This document shows, in pieces, positions 17,801 through 25,109 of a stretch of DNA of 64,000 bases. The DNA comes from Candidatus Alloclostridium intestinigallinarum (lineage in GTDB: Bacteria; Bacillota; Clostridia; Christensenellales; UBA3700). The notes below the pieces were generated by a model, which worked only from the letters and a program-made list of their open reading frames with translations, did not search any database and was not told the DNA's origin. The position numbers and the translations under genes were made by a program. The stretch spans positions 186,001 to 250,000 of the forward strand of contig CAJFJA010000002.1 of assembly GCA_904382605.1 (NCBI GenBank). The letters are read 5' to 3'. The first letter of the stretch is position 1; the number at the start of each line of letters is the position of its first letter.

Positions 17801-19249
17801 GAAGGAGTGCCTGAAGAAGAGAAGCTACTTTTGGAAAACCTGCCTTACCAGGTGTATTCCTCGCGGCTTAAAGGCAGGTGCGGCTTTTACCAGGCGGGCG
17901 GAGCGGTAGGTTTCCGCGACCAGCTGCAGGATTGCCTGGCGCATTTGTACGCCGATCCCGCCGCGGTGAGGGCTGTTATTCTGGAATGTGCCGCCCGTCA
18001 ATACGAAGAAGGCGACGTTATGCATTGGTGGCATCGCCCGAATCTTGGAGTGAGGACGGGAATCTCCGACGACCGGCTGTTTCTGGGCTACGTCACCGCC
18101 GAATATATCGAATTTACGGGCGATAAGGACGTTTTGAACGAGCAAATACCCTATTTATCTTCGCCGCCGCTTGCGGAAGGAGAGGATTCCCGTATGGAGC
18201 GCGGGCTGCCCGGACGGCATTGCGGAAGCCTTACGGAACATATCCTGCGCGCCGTTGACAGCCTCGGTACGGGGGAACACGGATTATTGCTGATAGGCGG
18301 AGGCGACTGGAACGACGCGCTCAACGGAATCGGCGTGCGCGGCAGGGGAGAGAGCGTATGGCTTACGCAGTTTGCCGCGGCGGTGATCGACAAAATTCTG
18401 CCGTATCTCGACGCAGGTCTGCGGAGCAAATATATACGGCGCTGCGAAGAACTGAAAGAAGCGGTAAATTCGGCGTGCTTTGACGGCAAATATGCGCGGG
18501 CGTTTACCGACGACGGCATCTGGCTCGGCAGGGACAATTCGCCGTGCTGCAGTACGGATATTATCTGCCAGGCGTGGGCGGTTATTTCGGGGATTGCGTC
18601 CAAAGAGGGCGCGAAAACCGCGCTCGCATATGCAAGTAAACTTATAGACGATAATTTCGGCGTAGTCCGTCTTCTTGAGCCGCCTTTCAACAAGGATTTT
18701 TATTGCGGATATATTTCCGCATATCCCGAAGGAGTGAGGGAAAACGGCGGACAGTACACTCATGCGGCGGTATGGCTGTTCAAAGCGTTCTGTATGGTGC
18801 GCGACGCAAAGAATGCCGCGCGCCTGGCGCGTATTCTCAATCCCGTTTACCGTTGCGAGGGCGAAGGCAGGGATATATACTGCGGAGAACCCTATGTGAT
18901 AGCCGCCGACGTATATTACAACGATAAAATGAAGGGCAGAATGGGCTGGAGTTGGTATACGGGCAGCGCAGGCTGGTATTTCAGGACGTATCTTGAAGAT
19001 TATCTCGGATTCCGCATACGTTCCGGGACGATAGAATGCAGGCGTCCGCTTGCGCAAAACTGGCGCAACATCGTGATAACTTACCGTTGCGGCAAAGCGC
19101 TGTTCCGTATCCGCTACGACGAAGGCGAAAACGACTGCATAGAGGAAAACGGAGTGAAAATGACGGGCGTTCCGGTAAATATCGACAGACCCGGCGGAGA
19201 GTACGACGTAACTTTCATTTTCAAAAAAGATAACGACCGGGGCGGTTAA
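11858..19249 (+). CDS. Giant membrane cyclic beta-1,2-glucan synthase-like protein (GT84 / glycoamylase-like / GH94)
   Basis: Likely a multi-domain enzyme that makes a beta-glucan, by analogy with cyclic beta-1,2-glucan synthases. The 2,463 residues begin with a membrane segment (about 2-24). A GT84-like region with a DxD motif (LLLDSDS, about 550) is flanked by membrane segments near 357-400, 709-749 and 833-868. A glycoamylase-like middle region (about 890-1260: YFTHMRGQSKL, NFFNWYDLDG, VDNGNLAACL, YMSHHQGM) follows; such a region is the cyclisation/transglycosylation module in this family. The C-terminal GH94 phosphorylase-like domain includes GFRDQLQDCLA, WWHRPNLGVRT and GGGDWNDALN near 2147, which holds the expected acidic catalytic residue. 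ATG 11858 with GAGGG upstream was chosen over an in-frame start at 11780. It stands alone between rnpB and rarA. The exact linkage and the cyclic nature of the product are inferred. Confidence 0.82.
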   Translation: MVYYLIIAALALCFMLPALASLKRRRRYAVIARADEEDLQLNVVSLAQSMTVRDKTGAGIPYRETMARIRRAFRLVKRKVKDGYALEECEKWLYENGNFLLTNAYRTGILRLNALPRSGGKIRAVALAHLLTSLDRCVADADKCARQIKLFNKYAPLTGSEVFSLPAAFAYSLLRHISRMCSRIILINKAEKYAGTDDNFDISHAKLPGYTYYSKLLGKLSGEERTETGTDNAEITFGVYLSDTAVLLSNAVKSLKSLPDTFNLPFMLGVSPAGEIFSRDETYRSMDDISKRLYLDALGALAEYANMSERYCAEQILLCSRVRGVHFGELLFESRRKIYRLLKGKKTSLYGGENRAAVFGAAVFALDLAISCVAAVLMNGAALSVCTFFAVFFIAFKPIEYLAVKTISAFLPRRSIPRLKLNSIPEQGRVLTVMSAVLSDEAEARAALENIKSIRAANRDDNAGFVLLADFRPSDSEREEGDERIIRALSAAEGESDIFVLVRKRSKCGKTWSGRERKRGAIEDMNSLLLRGDKSPFEYISRLPFTPVYVLLLDSDSILTVGGVRRAVSAAMHPLAKKYDILSFGCKYKLSSLGTLYSVRYLHESGVEEYCGYSDFYYNLCSQSVFCGKGIYNLRQFDEKLKGTLPEGRVLSHDIAEGALTVCGSAGDFVYEDAPPAFAPQARRLERWQRGDLLLLPLAFRRKCHPLYRYIILRNIVAIFAAPAAFAAVIAVLATGNIPLAIVTGVCLMARPLAEAGFSLYSLAEGVRTRYAVGGFLRSIAYGIEDIILLPFNAFSGLAVVIKTLFRLAAHKNLLEWRTFASTLHDKCGAHFAQISGGAFTLAVLAATLYFSVAVPVYAAVCVIYACLLATGSIEFAPEKADVKDKAFLRGVACDTYAYFTHMRGQSKLISDNLAFETGVKIAGMTSPTNLGMGILSHVCAAECGIIEDEEAVLRIARDVNVLEGLPVWKGNFFNWYDLDGKVKRPEYVSSVDNGNLAACLITARAFLEKHGERLPAIDGILGGMRLEELFDRSNGRFFIGYNLESGTFEGHYDMMASEARILAYIAACSVNIPAWDGLRRDLISACGNMLVSWAGTAFEYLMPQIFFEDNRFSLLTHSCRGACAVMRASSCRGVFGISESGCYDFDDGGNYRYGQFGVSTLALKSTADMCVISPYSSAMMLKYMPKKAVENLKKLKKRGVYGKFGFFEAIDYTAGGRIVCSYMSHHQGMLLAAVTNAMKDNVISRYFMSDSEMRGGALLLQERVPEIKCAKKPKADFVYPLRTEFFRRQEGISQPKAALLSAGEYSVALTESGCSVSRWKGMDINRWRKDPSLPDGGFFTVKSGGVVFSPTYMPGRNSGDKYAFSYTPEYCEYENLSQGCSQKVFLLTGIAGEMRKLTIKNTTEKVATYEISYYERLAMADGEEYASHPVYADMFVGAEKDGEAVFITKRAKSAVGDRYMAFRLFGGGDTEYSCSAADAAGKGRISPSFGDVMYPCLSAVCRIAVSPGESRDIYVVKAVDTDREKIKNFMEDMDGENYFGYCEKCAGLSSLRTRRYRAENEVNELLDALAPQLLYAIQSAEKIHYYNLAGTVKIFALDYEKDFSMAERAISAVLYLNLCGLKCKLHIVLSTNDEYYAQKRDRLLHNTRMGNIEKLDIVHITDIDEFAALIRSKPVFFLDEMKKRRQSDDKENACRAGFRKAVCEHTDKPEKLLESGFGYFTAGGDYVVTSPPLLPYSNVVADERGGFVITENGGGFTFSSNSCENKVSVWFNDPVEDSPSETLTLFTGEKYLRLNKLQPGGYVRHSRGATCFVCRAEGLDCMLSVGIIKRGLGKIYRLKLANTAGTSSDIKLVFDIKPLLGRLPHPSAVDVRAAGDGIVAENSVTGQKAYLSCLQGAQAFCRQSYACAVSGERLYPVVSDINVCLARLVAHCVLPAGEEKVFDFLITESEELFASLKAEDVLPEMEKQADTFKSLNKVSVEGVPEEEKLLLENLPYQVYSSRLKGRCGFYQAGGAVGFRDQLQDCLAHLYADPAAVRAVILECAARQYEEGDVMHWWHRPNLGVRTGISDDRLFLGYVTAEYIEFTGDKDVLNEQIPYLSSPPLAEGEDSRMERGLPGRHCGSLTEHILRAVDSLGTGEHGLLLIGGGDWNDALNGIGVRGRGESVWLTQFAAAVIDKILPYLDAGLRSKYIRRCEELKEAVNSACFDGKYARAFTDDGIWLGRDNSPCCSTDIICQAWAVISGIASKEGAKTALAYASKLIDDNFGVVRLLEPPFNKDFYCGYISAYPEGVRENGGQYTHAAVWLFKAFCMVRDAKNAARLARILNPVYRCEGEGRDIYCGEPYVIAADVYYNDKMKGRMGWSWYTGSAGWYFRTYLEDYLGFRIRSGTIECRRPLAQNWRNIVITYRCGKALFRIRYDEGENDCIEENGVKMTGVPVNIDRPGGEYDVTFIFKKDNDRGG

Positions 19250-19278
19250 AACAAACGCGCATGAAAGCGCGGCACACG

Positions 19279-19297
19279 TTCAATATAATTCAATATA
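19279..19297 (+). repeat. Tandem direct repeat of a 9-mer
   Basis: TTCAATATA occurs at 19279-19287 and 19289-19297, a 10-bp helical phase, about 45 bases upstream of a candidate promoter. This is the arrangement of a two-site binding element. No protein family is assigned. Confidence 0.5.
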
Positions 19298-19340
19298 GTA
19301 ATCCTGTATTGTAAAATTTTTACCCTCTCCGCCAAAATGG

Positions 19341-19368
19341 TTGACGGGGGGGGGTAGCATTGTATGAT
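19341..19368 (+). promoter_or_regulatory. Candidate promoter with a G9 tract in its spacer
   Basis: TTGACG (19341-19346), a 16-bp spacer beginning with eight G and TATGAT (19363-19368); with the last base of the -35 the run is nine G (19346-19354). An inverted repeat TTGTAT/ATACAA (19360-19378) covers the -10 and the expected start. It lies upstream of the stronger rarA promoter. Confidence 0.45.
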
Positions 19369-19392
19369 AATAATACAAACGCGCCGCGGTCG

Positions 19393-19421
19393 TTGACACG
19401 CAACGCGCATATATGTATAAT
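19393..19421 (+). promoter_or_regulatory. Consensus SigA promoter of rarA, leaderless spacing
   Basis: TTGACA (19393-19398), 17 bp and TATAAT (19416-19421), a perfect match. The predicted start of transcription is about 19428, the A of the rarA ATG. Confidence 0.9.
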
Positions 19422-19427
19422 AAACGT

Positions 19428-20720
19428 ATGGATAACTTATTCGAACTGAGCGCGAAAAGGGAAAAACCGCTTGCGGAGAGAATGCGACCGGTCAGCCTCG
19501 ATGATTTTTACGGGCAGGAGCATATCGTCGGCGAGGGTACGCTTTTGCGCAGAGCCATACAGACGGACACGCTGGGCAGCTGTATTTTTTACGGTCCTCC
19601 CGGCTGCGGCAAGACCACGCTTGCGAATATTATTGCCAACACTACGGGCGGAGCGTTTGTAAAACTGAACGCGGTGTCAAGCGGCGTGGCGGACGCGAAA
19701 AAAGTTATCGACGACGCAAAGCGCCGCCGTATGGTGGACGGGGTAAAGACATATCTGCTTCTGGACGAATGCCACCGCTGGAACAAGGCGCAGAGCGACT
19801 GCGTGCTTTCGGCGATAGAGGAAGGGTATATTATCTTTATCGGCTCGACTACGGAAAATCCGTATATCGCCATGACGAAGGCAATCGTTTCCAGATGCAG
19901 GATATTCGAATTCCGCAAGCTGGAAAAAAGGGATATGCAGGACGCCCTGTCACATGCGCTTACGGATAAAAAGAACGGACTCGGCAACAGCAAAATAAAG
20001 CTGGACAGGGACGCCATGGATCATCTGATATGGGCAAGCGACGGAGACGTGCGCACGGCGCTGAACGCCCTTGAACTGGCTTTTCTCACAACCCCGGCGG
20101 GTGCGGACGGAGTCGTGCATATCGACCTGAAGACGGCGGAACAGTCCATTCAGAAAAAATCGCTCGGTGTGGACGAGAATATGTATTACGATATGCTGAG
20201 CGCGTTTTGCAAATCGTTGCGCGGAAGCGACAGCGACGCGGCGTTATATTGGGCGGAAAGACTGATTCAGGCGGGGTGCGATCCCATGCTTATCGCAAGA
20301 CGGCTTGTCGTGCACTCGTCCGAGGACGTGGGAATGGCGGATCCGCAGGCTCTTACGATAGCCGTATCCGCAATGTACGCATACGAACATATCGGACTTC
20401 CGGAGGGGAAAATTCCGCTGTACAACGCTATAATATACGTATGCGAAGCCTCCAAATCCAATTCCGTTGTCAGGGCGATGGAAAAGGTGGCGCGCGCCGT
20501 GGAGCGGGTAAAGGACGACAACGTACCGCCGCCGCTCCGCGACAACCACTATTCGGGAGAACATGCGGGAGGCTACAAGTATCCCCACGACTACGGCGGA
20601 TGGGTGGAACAGCAGTATCTGCCCGACAAACTGAAAGACGAAAAATTTTATACGCCGTCTGATAACGGTTATGAAAAACTGCTTATTAGGGCGAAAGACA
20701 TAAAGAAAAACAAGGGGTAA
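19428..20720 (+). CDS. rarA: Replication-associated recombination protein A (AAA+ ATPase)
   Basis: RarA/MgsA acts at stalled replication forks. The 430 residues start with MDNLFELSAKREKPLAERMRP, which matches the family N-terminus closely, so ATG 19428 is the start. Walker A is GPPGCGKTT, Walker B LLLDECHR, and the sensor is GSTTENPY. The C-terminal tetramerisation domain shows GCDPMLIARRLVVHSSEDVG and PHDYGGWVEQQYLP. No ribosome site precedes the ATG, and a perfect promoter ends 6 bases upstream. The next gene follows after 3 bases. Confidence 0.96.
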   Translation: MDNLFELSAKREKPLAERMRPVSLDDFYGQEHIVGEGTLLRRAIQTDTLGSCIFYGPPGCGKTTLANIIANTTGGAFVKLNAVSSGVADAKKVIDDAKRRRMVDGVKTYLLLDECHRWNKAQSDCVLSAIEEGYIIFIGSTTENPYIAMTKAIVSRCRIFEFRKLEKRDMQDALSHALTDKKNGLGNSKIKLDRDAMDHLIWASDGDVRTALNALELAFLTTPAGADGVVHIDLKTAEQSIQKKSLGVDENMYYDMLSAFCKSLRGSDSDAALYWAERLIQAGCDPMLIARRLVVHSSEDVGMADPQALTIAVSAMYAYEHIGLPEGKIPLYNAIIYVCEASKSNSVVRAMEKVARAVERVKDDNVPPPLRDNHYSGEHAGGYKYPHDYGGWVEQQYLPDKLKDEKFYTPSDNGYEKLLIRAKDIKKNKG

Positions 20721-20723
20721 TAT

Positions 20724-21479
20724 ATGGCACTTCTGAGCGTTGACAATCTGACCAAAATATATAAAGGTCAGCTCACCACTGCAGTCTCGGACGTTTCGTT
20801 CGAGGTAAACGAAGGCGAGATAGTCGCCTTTGTGGGACCTAACGGCGCGGGCAAATCCACGACAATCAAATGTATAACGGGTATACATCCTTTCGACGGC
20901 GGCAGCGTGGTCGTGTGCGGACACGATATCAAAACCGACCCGATAGGCGCGAAGATGAATATAGGATACGTTTCCGACGACCACGCGACCTATGAAAATC
21001 TGACCGGCTACGATTATCTTAATTTCGTTTGCAACGTATACCGCGTTCCCGCGGGCGAGCGCAAACAGAAAATACAGAATCTTGCCGATATGCTGGAAAT
21101 TTCCTCCGCGCTGTCCAAGCAGATAAATACCTACTCGCACGGCATGAAGCAGAAGATATGCATAATCGCCGCCCTGGTGCATTCGCCCAAACTGTGGATA
21201 CTGGACGAACCCATGACGGGACTGGATCCCCGTTCGGCGCATATCCTCAAAGAGCTTATGCGCAGCCACTGCGCGGAAGGCAACAGCGTTTTCTTCTCCT
21301 CGCACGTGCTCGAAGTTGTGGAAAAACTTTGCGACAGAGTGGTTATCATCAACCGCGGAAGTATAATCAAAACGCTTTCGGAAGACGATCTGAAAGAGAT
21401 TACGCAGTCAAGTTCGCTGGAAGAATACTTCCTGACGCTGACGGGCGGCGCGGTTTCGGAAACCAAGGACGGGGAGTGA
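20724..21479 (+). CDS. ABC transporter ATP-binding protein
   Basis: This is the nucleotide-binding subunit of an ABC-2-like exporter, working with the next gene. The 251 residues include Walker A GPNGAGKST (about 38-46), signature YSHGMKQK (variant of LSGGQ), Walker B LWILDEP and the switch histidine in FFSSHVLE. The substrate cannot be told from sequence. It is co-transcribed with rarA (3-base gap) and its permease (2-base gap). Confidence 0.92.
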   Translation: MALLSVDNLTKIYKGQLTTAVSDVSFEVNEGEIVAFVGPNGAGKSTTIKCITGIHPFDGGSVVVCGHDIKTDPIGAKMNIGYVSDDHATYENLTGYDYLNFVCNVYRVPAGERKQKIQNLADMLEISSALSKQINTYSHGMKQKICIIAALVHSPKLWILDEPMTGLDPRSAHILKELMRSHCAEGNSVFFSSHVLEVVEKLCDRVVIINRGSIIKTLSEDDLKEITQSSSLEEYFLTLTGGAVSETKDGE

Positions 21480-21481
21480 CG

Positions 21482-23209
21482 ATGACTAACTTTCTTTCGG
21501 TTTTCAGGCTGGATCTTCTGATGAATTTCAGGCTCAGCTACGGCGACAAGCGCAAACTTGCCAAAAAAATAGGTCTTTTCGTCCTTCTTCTCGTGGCGTT
21601 CGCGCTCCCGCTCGCTTTCGTGCTGATAATGCTTTACTTTCTTTCGCAGACGGCGGTATTCGGCGGATACCTGGACGAATTGCTCAATCTCGTATTTTTT
21701 TCCGTACAGCTTATCATCCTGGTATTTTTCCTGCCGTCGTATATCAACAGCGTCTGGTTTTCCAAAGACAGACAGCTTTTGGCGTCCATGCCGATAGGAG
21801 GAAGCGCGGTTTTCGTATCGCGCATGCTGGTAATATATATTTCCACTTTGATAATAAGCGTGATCATCACTCTCATAGGCGGAGCGGTGATTGCGGCGGG
21901 AAGCGCTTCCGCACTCGATACCTATGCCGACCTTATCGCGCAGGGAGTATTGACGCCCACCCCGCAGGCGGAAGTTTACGGCAGCGCGGGATATTACTTT
22001 ATGCTTTTATTCACGAGCCTTACGCTCCCGGTAATTCCGCTTTTCATCATGGCGCTGGTTTCGTTCCCGCTCATGAAGATAATTTCCTACTTCAAGCGCA
22101 ACTCCGTCGTAAAAACGGTGGTAATGCTCATAGCTTACGGGGCGTTTTTCGCGGTCATTTACGTCGGTTCGTTTTATCTGCAAAACAGTATGCAGGATAT
22201 AGTGCCGGACGGCAGCGAGGGTAGTTTCGAATTGCTCAACGCGCTTATTGAAAGAATGTGCGGATTTACGCGTTATATCTACCCGTCATATTTTGCCGCG
22301 TCGGGAATGTGCGGTTCGTGGCAGGACGGCTTGTGCTATGCCGCGGTGATAACGGCCTGCGCCGCGCTTACGGTAGCGGGAAGCAAATTCTTCTTCTCGC
22401 TTTCCGATACGCGCGCCGTGATGAACTCCGGCGGCAGGAGCGGGGAAGAAGAGGCGGTTAAAATAAAGAGTATGGGCGTAAGACTTGCGCTTATCAAAAA
22501 AGATATAGCCTGCATTATGCGCGAACCGCAGCTTGCCTTTCAGTCGCTTGCAGGCATAGTGCTGTGCCCCATAATTCTGGTAATTATAAACGTAATGCTC
22601 CCCATGGGCGCGGCGGAGGGTACCGAAGATATGTATCCGACAATGAACGCCGCCATGTCCGTTCTTCTGCTGATAACTTTGACCTGCGGATCCAATCTGC
22701 TCGCGTCCATCGCGGTATCGAGAGAGGGGCAGAATTTCAAAATTGTCCGCTTTATGCCCATATCCGGCAAAGACATAGTGATTGCGAAACTTGCGCTTGC
22801 GGATATATTCTCGTTTATCTGTATATTGATAGACGATATAATCCTGGTGTCGCTTTCCGTTTTCAACGTGGTGGACTTTTTCGGCGCGCTCGTGTGCACC
22901 AATCTGATAAGTATGGGCATAAACGCATATGCGCTGGGCAGGGACATCAAAAATCCCAGATTTTCATACAACAGTATCCGCGAGCTTGTCAAATCCTCGT
23001 CAAAGACGCTTACTTCCATGCTGGTGACGCTCGTGGTGTCCATCGCCTGCATGGCGGTGTTCATCGGAGTAACGGTAGGTATGGGGCAAGGTTACGCCGC
23101 TTCCGGCGCTATCTGGGGAGCAATACTCGCAATAAGTCTGATTGTATTCGGAATTTTCAGGTATAAGTGTATAACACGCATGAGCAAGGGCATAGACACA
23201 ATCGAATAA
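21482..23209 (+). CDS. ABC-2-like exporter permease
   Basis: The 575 residues form about twelve hydrophobic segments in two halves. Cytoplasmic motifs include SFPLMKIISYFKRNS and, in the second half, ASIAVSREGQNFKIVRFMPIS, a feature of large permeases paired with stand-alone ATPases. The start at ATG 21482 is 2 bases after the ATPase stop, with GGGGAG in the preceding gene as ribosome site. The substrate is unknown. Confidence 0.82.
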   Translation: MTNFLSVFRLDLLMNFRLSYGDKRKLAKKIGLFVLLLVAFALPLAFVLIMLYFLSQTAVFGGYLDELLNLVFFSVQLIILVFFLPSYINSVWFSKDRQLLASMPIGGSAVFVSRMLVIYISTLIISVIITLIGGAVIAAGSASALDTYADLIAQGVLTPTPQAEVYGSAGYYFMLLFTSLTLPVIPLFIMALVSFPLMKIISYFKRNSVVKTVVMLIAYGAFFAVIYVGSFYLQNSMQDIVPDGSEGSFELLNALIERMCGFTRYIYPSYFAASGMCGSWQDGLCYAAVITACAALTVAGSKFFFSLSDTRAVMNSGGRSGEEEAVKIKSMGVRLALIKKDIACIMREPQLAFQSLAGIVLCPIILVIINVMLPMGAAEGTEDMYPTMNAAMSVLLLITLTCGSNLLASIAVSREGQNFKIVRFMPISGKDIVIAKLALADIFSFICILIDDIILVSLSVFNVVDFFGALVCTNLISMGINAYALGRDIKNPRFSYNSIRELVKSSSKTLTSMLVTLVVSIACMAVFIGVTVGMGQGYAASGAIWGAILAISLIVFGIFRYKCITRMSKGIDTIE

Positions 23210-23219
23210 AGGAGAAGAT

Positions 23220-23651
23220 ATGACGGGCAAAAGATATATGTCGCTGGATCTGGGCGACGTGAGGATAGGCGTTGCCGTAAGCGATACCATGGGTATAGTC
23301 GCCGGCGCGCTGGAAACGTACCGCCGCCGCGGCGACGACAGCGATTTCAAGCATGTAGCCGACCTTATACAGGCACAGAACGCCGGCGTGGTGGTCATAG
23401 GACTGCCGCTCAATATGGACGGGACGAAAGGTCCGCGCGCGCTTATGGCGGAAGAGTGGGGCGCAAAGCTCGCCGCGCTTACCGACGCGAAGGTGGTGTA
23501 TCAGGACGAACGTCTGACCACGGTCACGTCCGAAAGGGTGCTGATAGAGTCGGGAATGAGGCGCGAGAAAAGAAAAAACGTGATAGACCGCGTGGCGGCA
23601 GCCGTTATTTTGCAGACCTATCTCGACAATCCTCTCAAATTGCCGCTATAA
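23220..23651 (+). CDS. ruvX: Holliday junction resolvase-like RuvX/YqgF
   Basis: This is an RNase H-fold nuclease of the YqgF family, also implicated in 16S rRNA maturation. The 143 residues include SLDLGDVRIGVAVSD (catalytic Asp, residues 7-21), VVIGLPLNMDGTKGPRA, VVYQDERLTTVTSERVL and DRVAAAVILQTYLD with the final acidic residue. AAGGAG lies 5 bases before the ATG. It neighbours a DUF1292 gene, an arrangement conserved in Firmicutes. Confidence 0.95.
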   Translation: MTGKRYMSLDLGDVRIGVAVSDTMGIVAGALETYRRRGDDSDFKHVADLIQAQNAGVVVIGLPLNMDGTKGPRALMAEEWGAKLAALTDAKVVYQDERLTTVTSERVLIESGMRREKRKNVIDRVAAAVILQTYLDNPLKLPL

Positions 23652-23725
23652 TCGGCGAAAAAACCGCTTGACGGAGCGTACCTGTTTATAATATGATATA
23701 TATACCCAAATACGGAGGTATGAAA

Positions 23726-24085
23726 ATGGCAGACGAAAAAATGGACGAAGAGTTCGACGGAGAGGAAGACGATATTATAGTGCTCGTGGACGAAGAGGGA
23801 AAGGAAACCCAATTCGAACATATCGCGACTCTCGATTACGATAACGAATGGTATATTCTCCTTCAGCCGGTTGTGCTGGATGAAGATATGGACGAAGACG
23901 AGGTTATAGTTTTCAAAATAGGTACGGACAGCGAAGGCAACGACCTGTTCGTTCCCGTTGACGACGAGAAGGTTCTCGACGGCGTCTATCAGGTGTATAT
24001 GGAAGAGATGGAAGGCTGCGGCGACGATTGCGACTGCTGCGACCACGACTGCGACCATCATCATAAGGACGACAAAAAGGACTGA
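23726..24085 (+). CDS. DUF1292 (YrzB-family) acidic protein with Cys/His-rich tail
   Basis: This small, very acidic protein of 119 residues belongs to the DUF1292 family next to ruvX; the function is unknown. The family core is DDIIVLVDEEGKETQFEHIATLDYDNEWYILLQP to about residue 80. The last 25 residues are dense in Cys, His and Asp (CGDDCDCCDHDCDHHH), which suggests metal binding. ATG 23726 was chosen because GGAGGT (23714-23719) gives the normal 6-base spacing. ATG 23720 would be too close. Confidence 0.85.
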   Translation: MADEKMDEEFDGEEDDIIVLVDEEGKETQFEHIATLDYDNEWYILLQPVVLDEDMDEDEVIVFKIGTDSEGNDLFVPVDDEKVLDGVYQVYMEEMEGCGDDCDCCDHDCDHHHKDDKKD

Positions 24086-24194
24086 CACTCGCCCTTTTCC
24101 GCGCGGGACGGGTAGTTTTGTCGCGGGAAAACGGTGATAGTCGGCAATAATCCTATATAATATCGTTATTATATAACAAAATGCGTAAAAACGT

Positions 24195-24223
24195 TTGCTT
24201 TTACGCTTTTGCTATGTTATAAT
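24195..24223 (+). promoter_or_regulatory. SigA promoter of rpsB-tsf with extended -10
   Basis: TTGCTT (24195-24200), 17 bp and TATAAT (24218-24223) with TGT in front. The start is expected near 24230, leaving a leader of about 98 bases. Confidence 0.88.
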
Positions 24224-24240
24224 CACACAAGAAAATAAAC

Positions 24241-24300
24241 ACTCGGTGCCAGCCGAGCGGCCGTTGCCGCATTTGCGGTAGCCGACGGCGTAACATCGGG
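24241..24300 (+). promoter_or_regulatory. Structured rpsB 5' leader
   Basis: Two adjacent hairpins lie in the leader. CTCGG/CCGAG encloses a 6-base loop near 24242-24257, then CCGT...ACGG encloses GCCGC/GCGG. Ribosomal protein S2 represses rpsB-tsf through leader structures in other bacteria. That this fold does so here is inference. Confidence 0.4.
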
Positions 24301-24327
24301 GGTGAAAAAACAAAAGGAGTTATATTT

Positions 24328-25098
24328 ATGGCAGTTGTAACAATGAAAAACCTGCTCGAAGCAGGCGTTCACTTCGGTCATCAGACCAAAAAGTGGAATC
24401 CCAAGATGAAGCCTTATATCTATCAGGCACGCAACGATATCCACATCATCAACCTGGAAGTTTCCGTTCAGGAAGTCGAAAAGGCGTACGCGTTCGTCCG
24501 CGATTCCGTCAAAGCCGGCAAAACCGTTTTGTTCGTGGGCACGAAGAAGCAGGCTCAGGACGCTATCAGGGAAGAAGCGCAGAGGTGCGGTATGTACTAC
24601 ATCAACCAGCGCTGGCTGGGCGGCACTCTGACCAACTTCAAGACTATCCGCAGCCGTATCGACCGCCTCAACAAGATCAACCAGATGGAAATCATCGGCG
24701 AGTTCGAACTGCTCCCCAAAAAGGAAGTCGCTTCCCTCAAAGCCGAAAGGGCTAAGCTGGACGCCAACCTGGGCGGTATCAAGAATATGAATTCGCTCCC
24801 CGGCGTGATGTTCGTCGTAGACATCAAGAACGAGGAAATCGCCGTTAAGGAAGCGCGCAAGCTGGGCATTCCCGTAGTCGGTCTTGTGGACACCAACTGC
24901 GATCCCGATATGGTCGATTACGTCATTCCCGGCAACGACGACGCTATCAGAGCCATCAAACTTATCGCAAGCATTATGGCGAACGCGGTTATCGAAGCCA
25001 AGGAAGGCGTAGCCTATTCCGTAGACGAGGACGACGATAAAGCCGGCGAAGAAGCAATCGAAGAGGTTGTTCCCGCCGAAGAGGATAAAAAGGATTAA
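24328..25098 (+). CDS. rpsB: 30S ribosomal protein S2
   Basis: The 256 residues start with [31 protein letters not shown] in the usual S2 pattern. [17 protein letters not shown] and [26 protein letters not shown] follow. The C-terminal tail is acidic ([13 protein letters not shown]). The codon choice is noticeably more C-ending than in neighbouring genes, as expected for a highly expressed gene. AAAGGAG precedes the ATG, and tsf follows after 11 bases. Confidence 0.99.
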   Translation: MAVVTMKNLLEAGVHFGHQTKKWNPKMKPYIYQARNDIHIINLEVSVQEVEKAYAFVRDSVKAGKTVLFVGTKKQAQDAIREEAQRCGMYYINQRWLGGTLTNFKTIRSRIDRLNKINQMEIIGEFELLPKKEVASLKAERAKLDANLGGIKNMNSLPGVMFVVDIKNEEIAVKEARKLGIPVVGLVDTNCDPDMVDYVIPGNDDAIRAIKLIASIMANAVIEAKEGVAYSVDEDDDKAGEEAIEEVVPAEEDKKD

Positions 25099-25109
25099 GG
25101 AGAAGGAAA

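Noticed and set aside
23668..23692. TTGACG and TATAAT before the DUF1292 gene as a SigA promoter
   Set aside because: The spacer is only 13 bp, too short for a normal promoter.
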